Assembly: GCA_029168955.1 (NCBI GenBank)
Contig: JAPDOI010001746.1
Location: 82,434-146,433, forward strand
Source of the DNA: Aplectana chamaeleonis
Taxonomy: Eukaryota; Nematoda; Chromadorea; Rhabditida; Cosmocercidae
Direction of reading: 5' to 3'
DNA length: 64,000 bases
The translations under genes and the position numbers were made by a program. Positions 10,299 to 19,864 of this stretch are shown here, one piece after another. Positions within the stretch are counted from its first letter, which is position 1; each line of letters opens with the position of its first letter. The notes below the pieces were generated by a model. The model was not told the DNA's origin. It was given only the letters and a program-made list of their open reading frames with translations, and made no database searches.

Positions 10299-10510
10299 AT
10301 TCGTATTCGAATTTTTCGAATAATTCGATTATTCGGATAAGTCGAATTCTCGAATAATTCGTTTACTCGATCATTCGAAAAGTCAAATTTCCAAATAATT
10401 CATTTATTCGAATATTCGGGGAAATCAATTTTTCAAATAATTCGTTTATTCGAATATTCGGAGAAGTCAATTTTTCGAATTATTCGTTTTTTCGAATATT
10501 CGAAAATTTT
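10299..10510 (+). repeat. 42-bp tandem repeat, right subterminal array
   Basis: About five copies of the same unit as 9497-9690, in the same orientation as written. Because the unit is nearly self-complementary, orientation is weakly defined. Confidence 0.7.
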
Positions 10511-10531
10511 TATTCGTTTGATATACTCTAG

Positions 10532-11804
10532 TGTGCGCCCGCGAGAAATGTGGTGATCAATCGGCGCACGCGGCCTGCTGAGCTATCCCTTTCTCAGATA
10601 CACCTACCATACATTGACCCCTCTTAATTTTCGAAGAATTTTCTGTGCGAGAAACAGAAAGCAAAGCCACCTACCTAAGAATTTCGAAGCGCGAAACCAT
10701 TTCCCCGAGTCAGGTTCGATGCGTTGTACGCAGTCTCCCGTCGAGGAAATGCACAAACGGGCATAATAATTTTTTAGAGATTTCTTTGAACAGCTTTTCT
10801 CGGGTATTTGACTGTTCTGGTAGTGACTTTTTCCTGTTAACCTCTTTTCAGTAAACTTACCTACCCAAAAACATACAAACAATACATAATACGGTTTCTG
10901 CTCCGGCCGCTGCGTCTAGCAACTGCACCAGATGGCAAATCTCATTTCTATCAATTAAGCGGCAAGCGTAAGAGCAACCACTTGCTCCGCCCTCGAAAAA
11001 AAGTCCATCCCTCCGCCCAAACATGGGTTTCGAACTGAGTAGAGTCGAAACGCTTGACACAATCGCAAATGATGTCGGTTTTCATTCAAATTCGCTCCGG
11101 TGTATCAGCTGCAAATGACTGGTAGAAACAAGCTCAAGACAACTCGTCCTAAAAGTCTAGACTGTTTGAGGTTGCGATTTTCAAAAGACCATAGCTCCGT
11201 TGGCAGGGGTTTCGGGCGATTCTAAATATCTTCATACTAAACTTCGAATCCTAACATTCCCACGTAACATTTGAACCCACGCCCTTCTATATTTCCATTT
11301 ATAAAACTTATTCTCAGCTCAAAGCCGCACTTCCATGAACAACACCATGTTTTGAGAACACGCCGACTGAATGATTAATTCGGATGCCCACTTTTGCAAA
11401 AAAAAAATCGGGTTAATGGTTTTTTTTAGTAAAGCTTTTTTATCATTTAATCACAAAAAGAAAAAATTTATTCGAATGAGACATTTTTTCAAATTTCCGA
11501 ATGAATGAACTTCGTCGAAATTATTTCGAATGAATGGAAATTTTCGAAAACTTGTCCTCTATTCGATTCGAATGATCGGAAAGTTCGTCCGTATACTCAA
11601 ATAAAAATTCGAATTTTGGAATTATTACGGAATAATTAACGAGTATTTTCCAAAATTCTCAGTGGCAGAGAAGGTTCGAATGCCGTGACTCAAACTTGTC
11701 CGAATATCCGGAAAACTGAATATTTCAGTTTCCAAAAAAAAACGAATATTAGAAGAACCAGTTAATGTGAGATTCAGAATGAATCGAATATACGAGACCC
11801 CCGA
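10532..11804. other. Intergenic with decayed AT-rich TTCGAAT repeat
   Basis: The part at 11450-11780 is a degenerate relative of the TTCGAATAATTCG repeats at 9497-10510. 11247-11309 is the second copy of the 9211-9271 repeat. 10600-11060 has short open frames without recognisable domains. Confidence 0.45.
11247..11309 (+). repeat. Dispersed direct repeat, copy 2
   Basis: Second copy of 9211-9271, same orientation, differing by scattered substitutions. Confidence 0.6.
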
Positions 11805-11807
11805 TTA

Positions 11808-12124
11808 AGGCCATTGTTATACCCCACGACAGGCCTGTCGCGGTCGCAGAGCGCTGCTACGTAGCTGTCGCTGAGGGCCAGCCGTCGCTGTCGCTCAGGG
11901 CCAAGAAACACCAGGCACGATGCCGGATTTGGCTGGGTCGCTGTCGCTGACACCCGTCGCAGTGCACTGCGACGGACAGCCGCGACAGCGACCGATTACC
12001 GCACGGTTTCCTCTGTTCAGGCATAACATCCCCTTTCGAGCCAGCGACCGCGACAGGTGCTGCAATCTGTTCTTGCTACAGCATTTTTCTACGCGGTCGC
12101 AAACTTCTGGTATAACAATGGCCT
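11808..12124. mobile_element. MITE with AGGCCATTGTTATACC termini
   Basis: A 16-base inverted repeat AGGCCATTGTTATACC at 11808-11823 is matched by GGTATAACAATGGCCT at 12109-12124. TTA precedes the left end; the right flank is AAT, so the duplication is not clean. The GC-rich interior repeats CTGTCGCTGA/GGTCGC words. The AGGCC terminus is shared with 7604, 14872, 17316 and 19865. Confidence 0.65.
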
Positions 12125-12723
12125 AATGCTGAATAACGAAACAATCGATCACTCGATAGAACAAATAATGTATTCCCCAGAGTGAACCGAGGACCCGAGG
12201 AAATTGAAAATCCTAATTCATGGTTGAATCGAAATGAAAATAAGTTGAATTTGAGGTTCTTGAGTAAATCGAATATTCCAATAGTTCAAATATTACTTTT
12301 CGATTCGGTCCCATGTACAGTTAAAACGTAAGGCAAAATGACTCTAAAAATTAATACAAGAAAATTGAAGGGTGCGCATAGATCACGGAATCTATATCCA
12401 GGGGAGAATCCTCAAGTTTTGAAGTAGACAAGATCGCCAACTGTTCCTTGTTAAAAACTAATATTTTGCTTTCTCGTGTGAAACTGTGAACAGGACTTAA
12501 ACCGCACTGAAATTAAATCTCGCTCTAACTTTGCCAATCTGAATATTTCTATCAGCTGATTCGATATTTAGATGTCAAGTGCTTAGCCCTGTACGCATTA
12601 CGCAAATACGCGTCGCCGCTCCAGTTTGCCGCGACCCGTTCATAGCATTTGGATATCGGCTGCGGCTCGAAATCTTGGGCGGCGCAGCACGCCGCGCCGC
12701 TCCTGGAAGTGTCCAAGGAAGTA
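12125..12723. other. Intergenic, no gene recognised
   Basis: AT-rich to about 12570, then GC-rich to the mariner insertion. No gene or inverted repeat is supported. TA at 12722-12723 is the mariner target. Confidence 0.5.
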
Positions 12724-13764
12724 CCAGGTTGTCCAATAATTCTTGTCCGAAAATTTCACCTTTTTTAGTTTTTTTTTCGATTTTATCGAAAAAACAAGTC
12801 TAATCAACAATATAATCACCACAGTTATCCACAACAGTGGCCCATCGATTGGGCAGGTCGCCGATGCCCTTCGCACAGAACTCCGGAGGCTGCGACTCGA
12901 AGAAGTCCGCGATGTCGGATCTGAGGTTGTCGTAGTTGGTGAATTTTCTTCCGGCCAAATGGTGCTTCAGCGGGCGGAACAAGTGGTAGACGGAAGGGGC
13001 GAGGTCCGGGGAATACGGCGAATGGGCAACCGTCTCCCAGCCGAGCGTCGCCATCTTCTGCTGGGTCTCCTTCGCCACGTGGGGGCGCACGTTGTCGTGC
13101 AGCAGGTGGACCGAGGCCCGTCGGGGACGCTTTTCTCGGATGGCGGCGGCGAGTTTCTCGAGCTGATCGGTGTAGATGGAGGCGGTGACCGTCCTGCCTT
13201 GCGGGAGCAGCTTGAAGTACAGCATGCCCTTGGTGTCCCACCAGCAGCAGAGCAAGATCTTCAGCGGGTGCAGGTCGGCTTTCGGCGTCGTCGGTGGCTC
13301 TTCTTCGCGCGGGATCCAGACGGCACGGCGAGCGACGTTGTCGTAGAGGACCCAGCTCTCGTCCCCAGTGACCAGGTCCTCGAGAAACTCCTTGCGATGC
13401 GGACGAAGGAGGAGGGACTGGCAGACGGCCACGCGGCTCTGCTTGTTGGCGTCCGTCAGACGGTGGGGGATCCAACGAGCCAGAACTTTGTGGTAGCCGA
13501 GTAAGTTGAGTCGATTGTGGATGGTGAACTTGCTGCAGCCGAGCGTCGTCGCCAGTTCACGGGTGGTGGCTTCCGGCTTCTCCTTGATACAGCGACGGAC
13601 TTCGTCATCATCCACCGTAGAAAGCATCCCGCTGTGCTCCCTGTCCTCGAGGCTCGTGTCGCCGCTCTCGAAACGGTTGAACCAGCGGCTCACTGTGCGT
13701 TGGGACACTGCATCCTCCTTGCACGCTTGGAAAATATTTGGACAGGAATTATTGGACGGCCTGG
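12724..13764 (-). mobile_element. Mariner transposon, 5'-deleted copy
   Basis: Terminal inverted repeats of about 30 bases, CCAGGTTGTCCAATAATTCT at 12724 and the complement of CCAGGCCGTCCAATAATTCC ending at 13764, are flanked by TA at 12722-12723 and 13765-13766. Total length is 1041 bases, against about 1.3 kb usual for mariners. The coding frame runs almost straight into the right repeat, so the promoter, leader and first 40 or so codons were deleted. Confidence 0.92.
12800..13708 (-). pseudogene. Mariner transposase, N-terminally truncated, third catalytic Asp replaced by Val
   Basis: A 302-codon frame without a stop; it opens at a GTG and continues upstream as QACKEDAV into the terminal repeat, so no genuine ATG remains. 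Known mariners have about 345 residues; the first helix-turn-helix of the DNA-binding domain is largely lost. The catalytic domain shows VTGDESW (first Asp, residue 116) and LLHDNVRPHVA (second Asp, residue 205). The third position, 35 residues on, reads YSPDLAPSVYHLF, where mariners have SDYHLF. The codon is GTC at 12991-12989 on the minus strand, one base from GAC. Without this Asp the DDD active site cannot work. Otherwise the frame is intact, so the copy looks young. Confidence 0.9.
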
Positions 13765-13766
13765 TA

Positions 13767-14240
13767 TTTACGATAGAGCGTTACTTTTCCGGGAGAAATT
13801 TTTCATCGGCAGCCTGGATTGTGTAAGCTCTCCTGCATGCTACTAGGAGAGTTCTACCTCTAGTTTGGCACAAGGAAGTAGAGTTCACGCAATAATTTTA
13901 GCCTGATGAATGGACGGAGCTGCGACGGTAGATCACCCCGCGCAAATCAAAACCCATTCTCCAGTGAGGTCGCCTACCCCGTACGGCCAGCCGCCTGGTC
14001 CCTGCGTCAGACTAAATTGAAAACGAAAACCAAACATGAGGTGCTACCTCAAACATGAGCAGCTCTGGCACTCAACGCTGGAAGTCTCACCTCCCCTCGT
14101 TGCGGGACCGGACTCATCGCCGACGTGTAAAATGTTTCAGTCGGCTCCAAGATTTCGCGGCTATTTCCATGCTACTTCGATGCGCGATTCCCCCAAGTTG
14201 TCTTTCTCTTGCAGGTTTCTGAAAAAACGAGCATAAGTAT
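13767..14240. other. Presumed intron or 3' flank of the dehydrogenase gene
   Basis: Minus-strand sequence following the splice donor at 14242. I looked for the next LDH2 exon (substrate-binding and NAD-binding segments) and did not find one here or further left. No other gene is seen. Confidence 0.4.
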
Positions 14241-14242
14241 AC

Positions 14243-14804
14243 CGAGTCGATTTAGTCCATGACTGTAATGTCCGCGCATATCAGCCTCAATTAGAACATC
14301 GGCTAACTGCTTCGCATGTGATTCCACAACTCCTTGCTTCTTCATTATTTCTACCATGAATCGCTCCACCTGAACAGCATTAAATTCAGGCTTAGGAAAA
14401 CAACTAATTTTCCTTTAATTTTCAGCATTTCGGCTATAGACGGACTAAGACAGCTTCTCCAGGGTTGCTGACTGGGTGTAGTAAATTTATCTACTCGTTT
14501 GCAGGTGTAATTGGTTTGCAGTTGAGAAATTCGTGATCTGGCTTTACGACGGAAATAATTCACCTCTCAAAGGAGGGTCGGCAACACCATATAGTTGTCT
14601 GCCCTCCCAAATTAGGATAGAGCTCGACTGTATCAGAACGTGATACTTTCTTCAGGATGAGATCATTTGAAGGCTAGTTGTGGTAGCACTCACTTCATCC
14701 CTTTTGACGATTTTGTCTCCGGGGTTGGCCACTTCCGAGATGCAACGCAGGCTGTTTGCCGATCGTGGCAGAACAGAGAAACAAAATTTTGTGTAGCGAT
14801 ACAT
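14243..14804 (-). CDS. LDH2-type malate/L-lactate dehydrogenase, first two coding exons (partial gene)
   Basis: Two exons on the minus strand. Exon 1 (14804-14694, 37 codons) starts MYRYTKFCFSVLPRSA and ends KIVKRDE at a strong donor, GAA|GTGAGT. Intron: 14693-14370, 324 bases, acceptor TGTTCAG. Exon 2 (14369-14243) encodes VERFMVEIMKKQGVVESHAK then QLADVLIEADMRGHYSHGLN and RL, ending at donor G|GTATAC. The phase is 0 between the exons. The block ADVLxEADxRGHYSHGxNRL is the N-terminal hallmark of the LDH2/MDG2 oxidoreductase family, NAD(P)-dependent 2-hydroxyacid dehydrogenases unrelated to classic LDH/MDH. The basic, hydrophobic first 20 residues could be a mitochondrial presequence, which is only a suggestion. 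About 80 of some 350 residues are present; the other exons are not in view, so this is either a gene with a very long, transposon-filled intron or a truncated relic. Confidence 0.7.
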
Positions 14805-14824
14805 TCTGAAACAAAACAAAAATT
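14805..14824 (-). promoter_or_regulatory. Probable spliced-leader trans-splice acceptor
   Basis: On the minus strand, TTTTTGTTTTGTTTTCAG is followed by A and then the ATG of the dehydrogenase. A T-rich TTTTCAG one base before the start codon is the usual context of SL trans-splicing in nematodes. A cis-intron acceptor from an upstream non-coding exon is the alternative. Confidence 0.5.
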
Positions 14825-14871
14825 TTGAAGGTGGCCTAAATAGTTTACTCAGGTGAATTAGATACCCGTTA

Positions 14872-14996
14872 AGGCCTAGTGCATACTTTCTGTGACGGGC
14901 GACGCGACATGCGTGTGATCCATATCGACCGAAAAACAATATGGATGACAAGCACTGACGCTCTCGCGCGTCGCGAGAGGAAGTATGCACAAGCCT
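14872..14996. mobile_element. Short MITE, 125 bp
   Basis: The ends AGGCCTAGTGCATACTT and the complement of AGGCTTGTGCATACTT pair, and GACGCGAC/GTCGCGAG words continue the stem. TTA precedes the left end; the right flank does not repeat it. It lies upstream of the dehydrogenase start. Confidence 0.6.
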
Positions 14997-15440
14997 AAGG
15001 TAAGATCAGCACCGCTGTAAGGCAGCGTCCCCTCCTTGCAAAAGCGCACGATTACACAAAATCGATGTCATCGTTGGTACACAATCTGCTTGCCGCTCTC
15101 GCGACCTAACGAAGCAGCAAGTACGAAGTTTATTTTTTCATCTCCTAAGCATTAGGCAGCGTCATATGTCGCTGTCCATAGCCCCTCGGCGCTCTCCAAC
15201 GCTGATGAGTGCCCGTACAGGAAGAAAGACACTGAAGCATCCTGCCTCGTGTTGATTCGATTGAAAACGTTTGACCTGGTGATCACTCACTCTAATCGAC
15301 TCGTTCCTTGCTAATTTATCACGGTTCGGGATAGCCTTGGTAGGCCTATTCGACACGAGTGCATTTGTTTTGAGGTAGGTTCAACTTTCATCGCTCGAGG
15401 AATTTAGCAAATGGCTTGAAAGTGGCTGATTCTCTCCCGA
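14997..15440. other. Intergenic, no gene recognised
   Basis: No domain, long repeat or splice-framed exon seen. Confidence 0.5.
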
Positions 15441-15567
15441 AATGAGCGTAAGCGAACGAGAGGGGGCGTAAGCGCGCGAGAGCGAGTGTTAGCGCGCGAG
15501 AGCGAGTGTTAGCGCGCGAGAGCGAGCGTTAGCGCGCGAGAGCGAGTGTTAGCGCGCGAGAGCGGGT
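15441..15567 (+). repeat. 20-bp GC-rich tandem repeat
   Basis: Just over six copies of AGCGAGTGTTAGCGCGCGAG; the first copies are diverged (GTAAGCGAACGAG). The period is exactly 20 in the central copies. Non-coding minisatellite. Confidence 0.9.
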
Positions 15568-15870
15568 GAGTGGCAAGCGAATCTTGTGCCCTCTACGAAT
15601 ATCGATTTTGCGTAATCGCGCGCCATCGCAACGTATTTACGCTGCCTTACGTCTCACAATTTCATCAAAACTAATGCTCTCGTATCTCTTATACCCTCCG
15701 CGGCGATCACAAACTGTAGTGATTGAGCAGCCAACTCGAGTGGGCAACCACTCGATCAAACGATATCATTCAAATAATAGCGAAGCAGAAGGTGTTTGCA
15801 CGTGTCTTCAGGCTCCGGCTCTACCCTGGGCGGGGACTCTGACAAAAGATGCTCGGTACTGCTATCGGTA

Positions 15871-16055
15871 TGAAACTATTTCGGAGGGGGGGGGGACACT
15901 CAGAATTCAGTTGGAGAAGGAATGATAATGCTTTCATCCATGGAGTCTCCACGAAAACAATGACTGATAACGCTATCAGGCATTTCATATCAGCCCAAAT
16001 TTTCATTTTCATAGATCATTTCATATTCTCGAGTGCCCCCCTCCCAATAGTTTCA
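15871..16055. mobile_element. MITE with G-run termini
   Basis: The ends TGAAACTATTTCGGAGGGGG and the complement of TGAAACTATTGGGAGGGGGG are inverted, both followed by CACTC. The interior contains further weak complementarity (CATTTCATAT words). No clear target duplication and no coding capacity. Confidence 0.55.
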
Positions 16056-16778
16056 AGCCCTGCCATCAATGATTGCTGTTTTGCAAACTCAATAGAGACA
16101 CCTTGCTTGATAGCGTTTCCCGTAAACGTACTCTGGCATTCGCTCGCGTGTAGCCCTACACAAAGTCACTTGTTGGCCAGTTACACCTGGGCAAAAAGTC
16201 ATTTATCTGGGGCGCGAAAGGGAAAGTGTGGAGCGATTGTGGGCATTTGAACCCACAAATCCACTAGTAGCCCTAATCAATCACTAGTCGCCCCGCAAAA
16301 TCGCTTGTTGCCCCACAAAACCACTTGTTGCCCTAAAAAACACTTGTTGCTCGGAATCATCATTTGATCGTTCGGACCCCACTGCGTTGTTTAATCACAG
16401 ATTCCGCCCACCCTCTAGGCACCTTGGACTGCTCAAATCCTTCTCCTTCTTTTTCTTAAGCGTTTGTTCCGCTTCGAAGCAGAGTCCGCTCTTCTGGTGC
16501 GCTGTAACCACATCCCCTTGTCATGGGCCTGATCAGTATGCACACCGGCAGTCTTAAAATCAGAATGTAGCGTCCAGCCAGCGTTGCTTCGGTTGTCCTT
16601 TGAGTCGTTTTCCAGGCTCATCCAGATTCAGGCTCGCCTTGCAAACGGCTTCGTATCCCGCTCGCAGAACGTGCCCATACCACCGCAGTCGAGCTTCGCC
16701 GAGCTTTTCAGCAACTGGAGCGACTTCGAAACGCTATCGAATGTCATTGTTCGTGATGTGATCTAACCGAAAGACACC
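16056..16778. other. Intergenic with degenerate CACTTGTTGCCC repeat
   Basis: At 16248-16350 about five degenerate copies of CACTTGTTGCCCCACAAAAC occur in tandem. The remainder shows no gene. Confidence 0.5.
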
Positions 16779-16919
16779 AGGGGCCGTATGAACATCTCTC
16801 CCCGCGCGTCCCCATCCTCGCGAAGGCCATCCATGATTAGTCAATTTCGTCTGATGACCAATCACAGAGTGGCTTTGCGGGGACGGGGACGTGCGGGGAG
16901 AGATGTGCATATGGCCCCA
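16779..16919. mobile_element. MITE with GGGGCC(G/A)TATG termini, copy 1
   Basis: Inverted ends: GGGGCCGTATGAACATCTCT near 16781 and the complement of GGGGCCATATGCACATCTCT ending near 16919; the stem continues through CCCCGC/GCGGGG. Same terminal type as 17436-17581. Confidence 0.65.
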
Positions 16920-17254
16920 GCAGTCCAGCGCAACATTTTCGTCGCCATTACACCGAGTTCACGTTCGGCGTCCTTCGTTTGCTTCGGCATTATTTTTGTT
17001 TCTGACTCTTATAATATTACAAGTAGGAATATTTCTTTGTGTGCGAGAGGAATTTGCCGTTTTCTCGGTTTCAAAACAGAAATTCGGAGAAAAAACACTT
17101 CGAAGCCCGAACAAACGGCTAATTTCCCTCACGCACTAAGAATAGCCCCTATTCGCAATTTTTAAGCAGCCAGAAAAAAAATACCGAGGCAAACAAGAAA
17201 AAAAAGAAAACCCGTAACTCACCCGGACTATCAGCTGAGCTGTCGATCGGTAAT

Positions 17255-17315
17255 GAAATCTGGCGTCTTTTACCGTAGTTTTGGTGTGTGACCGCAACCG
17301 CACCACCTTCTTTTA
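17255..17315. repeat. Relic of the 29516-29758 MITE family
   Basis: Contains ATGAAATCTGGC, then GACCGCAACCGCACCACCTTC, matching the right arm of 29516-29758 with several changes. The left arm is missing. Confidence 0.5.
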
Positions 17316-17435
17316 AGGCCCCTGTCAGAGTTGGTGCTATTTGCATCTGTAACCCACCGACACCCCCAATACCCACCAACACCCACCCAGTCGATCCTTA
17401 TGAATAAAATGATGGGGTGAGCTTGAGAAAATTAC

Positions 17436-17581
17436 CCGGGGCCATATGCAAGAACGCGACTGACTCTTGACTTGCAACCAACTACGATAGACATGTCCTG
17501 TCTTGTAAGCATCGGCATCTTCAAAGGCGCAGACTGCACTGCCCCTGCCCCAACTGTCGCGTTCTTGCATGCGGACCCCGG
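17436..17581. mobile_element. MITE with GGGGCC(G/A)TATG-like termini, copy 2
   Basis: Inverted ends CCGGGGCCATATGCAAGAAC and the complement of CCGGGGTCCGCATGCAAGAAC, followed by GCGACTG/CAGTCGC-like words. 146 bases, no coding capacity. Confidence 0.7.
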
Positions 17582-17949
17582 TGTATCCGACTAGAGCCCA
17601 ACGGAAGTGATGACGATGATTACGTGGTCAACAGGTCAACAGGTTCAGAGAAGTAGTGAAGAGCAGTAAAGTGAAGAAACGGAGGTAGCAGTTACGATAG
17701 CTTTCTAGTGATACGCAATGTTTTATCATCAGCCCGCCTACCCGGCGTTTTTCTCATCCCCCGTCATCCACGTATTGCATGAATAGCGACCGCGGCGGAT
17801 ACACCGGGTGATCTTCTCGACCTCACCTCACCATGTTGTTCATACTTATCGACCGGGCTGGTGTCGGCGGGTGTTGGTGGGTGTTGGGGGGAGGGGGTGT
17901 TGGCGGGATACACCGAGTGATTTTTGCATTCCATTCCCAATGCTTTCTG

Positions 17950-19485
17950 CTCAGAACGTCGGAGGGCCGTGCCCCCGGGAATTTCCGACCAAGGGCGAGC
18001 GGCGGGAGCCATGTTTTGCGAGAGGAGAATCATTACTCAGAACGTCGGAGGGCCGCGCCCCCGTACCCACCACTTAGCGAGGCGAGCCCACCTCCGCGCC
18101 TGGCGCCCTACAGGTCCCCGCCCCAGCCCTTTGACTCATAATGGGCGCGACGCCCGGACATCCAAGCAAAAGGGCGCGGGGCCCGGGCAGAACATCTCCG
18201 CGGTGTCATCGCGTGAATGAATGATTCCTTGTAAAACAATTTCCGGGAACCACCTCTCTCACACCCTGGATGGGTGCTACTCCCTCCGAAATTTTCCAAA
18301 CCCCATTGTGGGTGTCCCATGCAAGTCTAATCGATAGACTGGGGAACTTACCTTACTGCCACCCCGCGAAGTGCGCGATGGCACTTACTCAGTGGTGCCT
18401 GCAACGAAGTCACCATAAGATTGTGCTCCGTATGTGGTACGGGTTTGATTCTTTCGTTCAACGTGTCATGCGATATGCCCGAGCAAACATGTTTTCCTCT
18501 GTTTCGAATTTTCCCTCAGGACCAAGCTAACAAAATGTGGTGGCGCCCCCGCCTCGCGCCTGATGATTCTCCGCCCCGCAAAACATGGCCCCCGCCGCTC
18601 GCCCTTGGCCGAAAATTACCGGGCACAAGGCCCTCCGACGTTCTGAGTAGGCGCGAGGCGGGGGCGCCACCAAATTTCGTTAGCTTGGTCCTGCAGGGAA
18701 AATTGGAAACAGAGGAAAACATGTTCGCTCGGGCAGATCGCATGATACGTTGAACGCCAGAATCAAACCCGTGCCACATATGGAGCACAATTTTATGGTA
18801 ACTTCACTGCAGGCACCACTGAGTAAGTACTTACATCATCGCGCACTTTACGGGGTGGCAGTAAGGTAAGTTCCCCAGTCTATTGATTAGAGACGATTAT
18901 AAATTGCCACCGGCACAAAATTCTCACGGTAAACAAAAATGATGATACCCAATTGATAAAGGGTAGGGTATAGAAGAAATTGAGAGCGGTGTGTTTTCAT
19001 TCACACACCGTCATTCTCCGGAGGTGAGCGGCTGAAGCTGACCACACTAGGGATTAGAGAAACAGCCCCACCGGTGATAGAGATAACACGATATTTGGGC
19101 CCACTCATGGAAAACTCTGGTAAGAAAAATAACTTCACTTCCGTGAGAATTTTGTGCCGGTGGCAAATTATAATCCTGTATTGATTAGACTTGAATGGGA
19201 CACCCATCGTGGGGTTTGGAAAATTTTGGAGAAGGGTATAGCACCTCGCCCAGGGTGTGGGAGAGGTGGTTCCCGGATATCGTTATAGAAGGAATCAATC
19301 ATTTATGCGATGACAACGTGGAGATGTTCTGCCCGGGCCCCGCGCCCTTTTGCTTGGATGTCCGGGCGTCGCGCCCATTATGAGTCATGGGGCTGGGGCG
19401 GGGACCTGTAGGGCGCCAGGCGCGGAGGGGGGCCCCGCCTCGCTGAGTGGTGGGTACGGGGGCGCGGCCCTCCGACGTTCTGAGT
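17950..19485. mobile_element. Large palindromic foldback element, 1.5 kb
   Basis: The left arm 18035-18560 and right arm 18650-19485 are inverted copies with scattered differences; the right arm is longer only because it holds the MITE 18891-19179. The spacer 18561-18649 is itself an inverted copy of 17950-18034. Every segment end carries CTCAGAACGTCGGAGGGCC or its complement (17950, 18036, near 18630-18648, near 19467-19485), which acts as the family terminus. No protein is recognisable. Confidence 0.75.
18891..19179 (-). mobile_element. Mutator-like MITE, second copy, with 9-bp target duplication
   Basis: 289 bases with ends AGACGATTATAAATTGCCAC and the complement of ACAGGATTATAATTTGCCAC. 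It is flanked by ATTGATTAG at 18882-18890 and 19180-19188. The left arm of the palindrome has the uninterrupted site (near 18330), confirming insertion after the palindrome formed. Internal sequence matches 3103-3573 in reverse orientation, without the nested insertion there. Confidence 0.85.
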
Positions 19486-19559
19486 GGATCGACCGAGCTG
19501 GATACGTCGGCTCATCCAACTCTGACAGGGGCCTAACCTTGCGGTAAACTGTAATTGCA

Positions 19560-19740
19560 GTGATGTATAGTGGTAGTTTGAAGCTCTGATAGATTTGTGG
19601 TTACAGATGAATATCAACCGCCTTATCCGCGACGTTTCGGGTCATAGACCCATCATCTGGCGGCTAAATTGCGATTAATTGGTTGATATTCATCTGTCAC
19701 CACAAATCTATCAGAGCTTCAAATTATTACTATACATCAC
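19560..19740. mobile_element. MITE, 181 bp hairpin
   Basis: The arms GTGATGTATAGTGGTAGTTT and the complement of GTGATGTATAGTAATAATTT extend through GAAGCTCTGATAGATTTGTG and ACAGATGAATATCAACC on both sides. The loop has GTTTCGGGTCATAGACCCAT. The phrase TGTAATTGCAGTG occurs just left (19550) and again near 19776. Confidence 0.75.
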
Positions 19741-19864
19741 ATTGATATGAAGCTCAGGAATAATGCTATTATTGTAATTGCAGTGGCCAGCTAAATACCA
19801 GTTGCCAGCCCGCTGTTGAGCTAATGGCGATTTTTTGCCAGCTGTCCGCTACTCCAATTCTCTG

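Larger units (their letters stand above)
9432..10531. mobile_element. Non-autonomous element with 42-bp AT-rich subterminal repeats
   Basis: The ends CTAGAGTAGGTGAACGAATA (9432) and the complement of CTAGAGTATATCAAACGAAT (ending 10531) are diverged inverted repeats. Just inside both are arrays of TTCGAATAATTCGTTTATTC-like sequence (about 9497-9690 and 10299-10510) with a period close to 42 bases. The centre (9720-10250) holds a G run at about 9827 and a perfect hairpin CTCCAGCCGC-GAA-GCGGCTGGAG at 10018-10041. No transposase is present. Confidence 0.5.
17316..19534. mobile_element. TIR element opened by later insertions (AGGCCCCTGTCAGAGTTGG family)
   Basis: A perfect 19-base inverted repeat, AGGCCCCTGTCAGAGTTGG at 17316-17334, is matched by its complement at 19516-19534. 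Inside each end are related words (CCCACCGACACCCCC near 17347; GGTGTCGGCGGGTGTTGG near 17860; ATCGACCGAGCTGG near 19488). A short family member of 297 bp stands at 19865-20161, so the original element was probably a few hundred bases long. It now contains the MITE 17436-17581 and the palindrome 17950-19485. Confidence 0.55.

Noticed and set aside
12743..13504. 253-codon open frame on the plus strand
   Set aside because: It is the antisense shadow of the mariner transposase.
16788..17165. 125-codon plus-strand frame
   Set aside because: Its first third lies across a MITE palindrome and the rest has no domain signal.
17808..18753. Several overlapping Pro/Arg-rich open frames
   Set aside because: They fall on the GC-rich palindrome, appear on both strands, and mirror each other between the arms.
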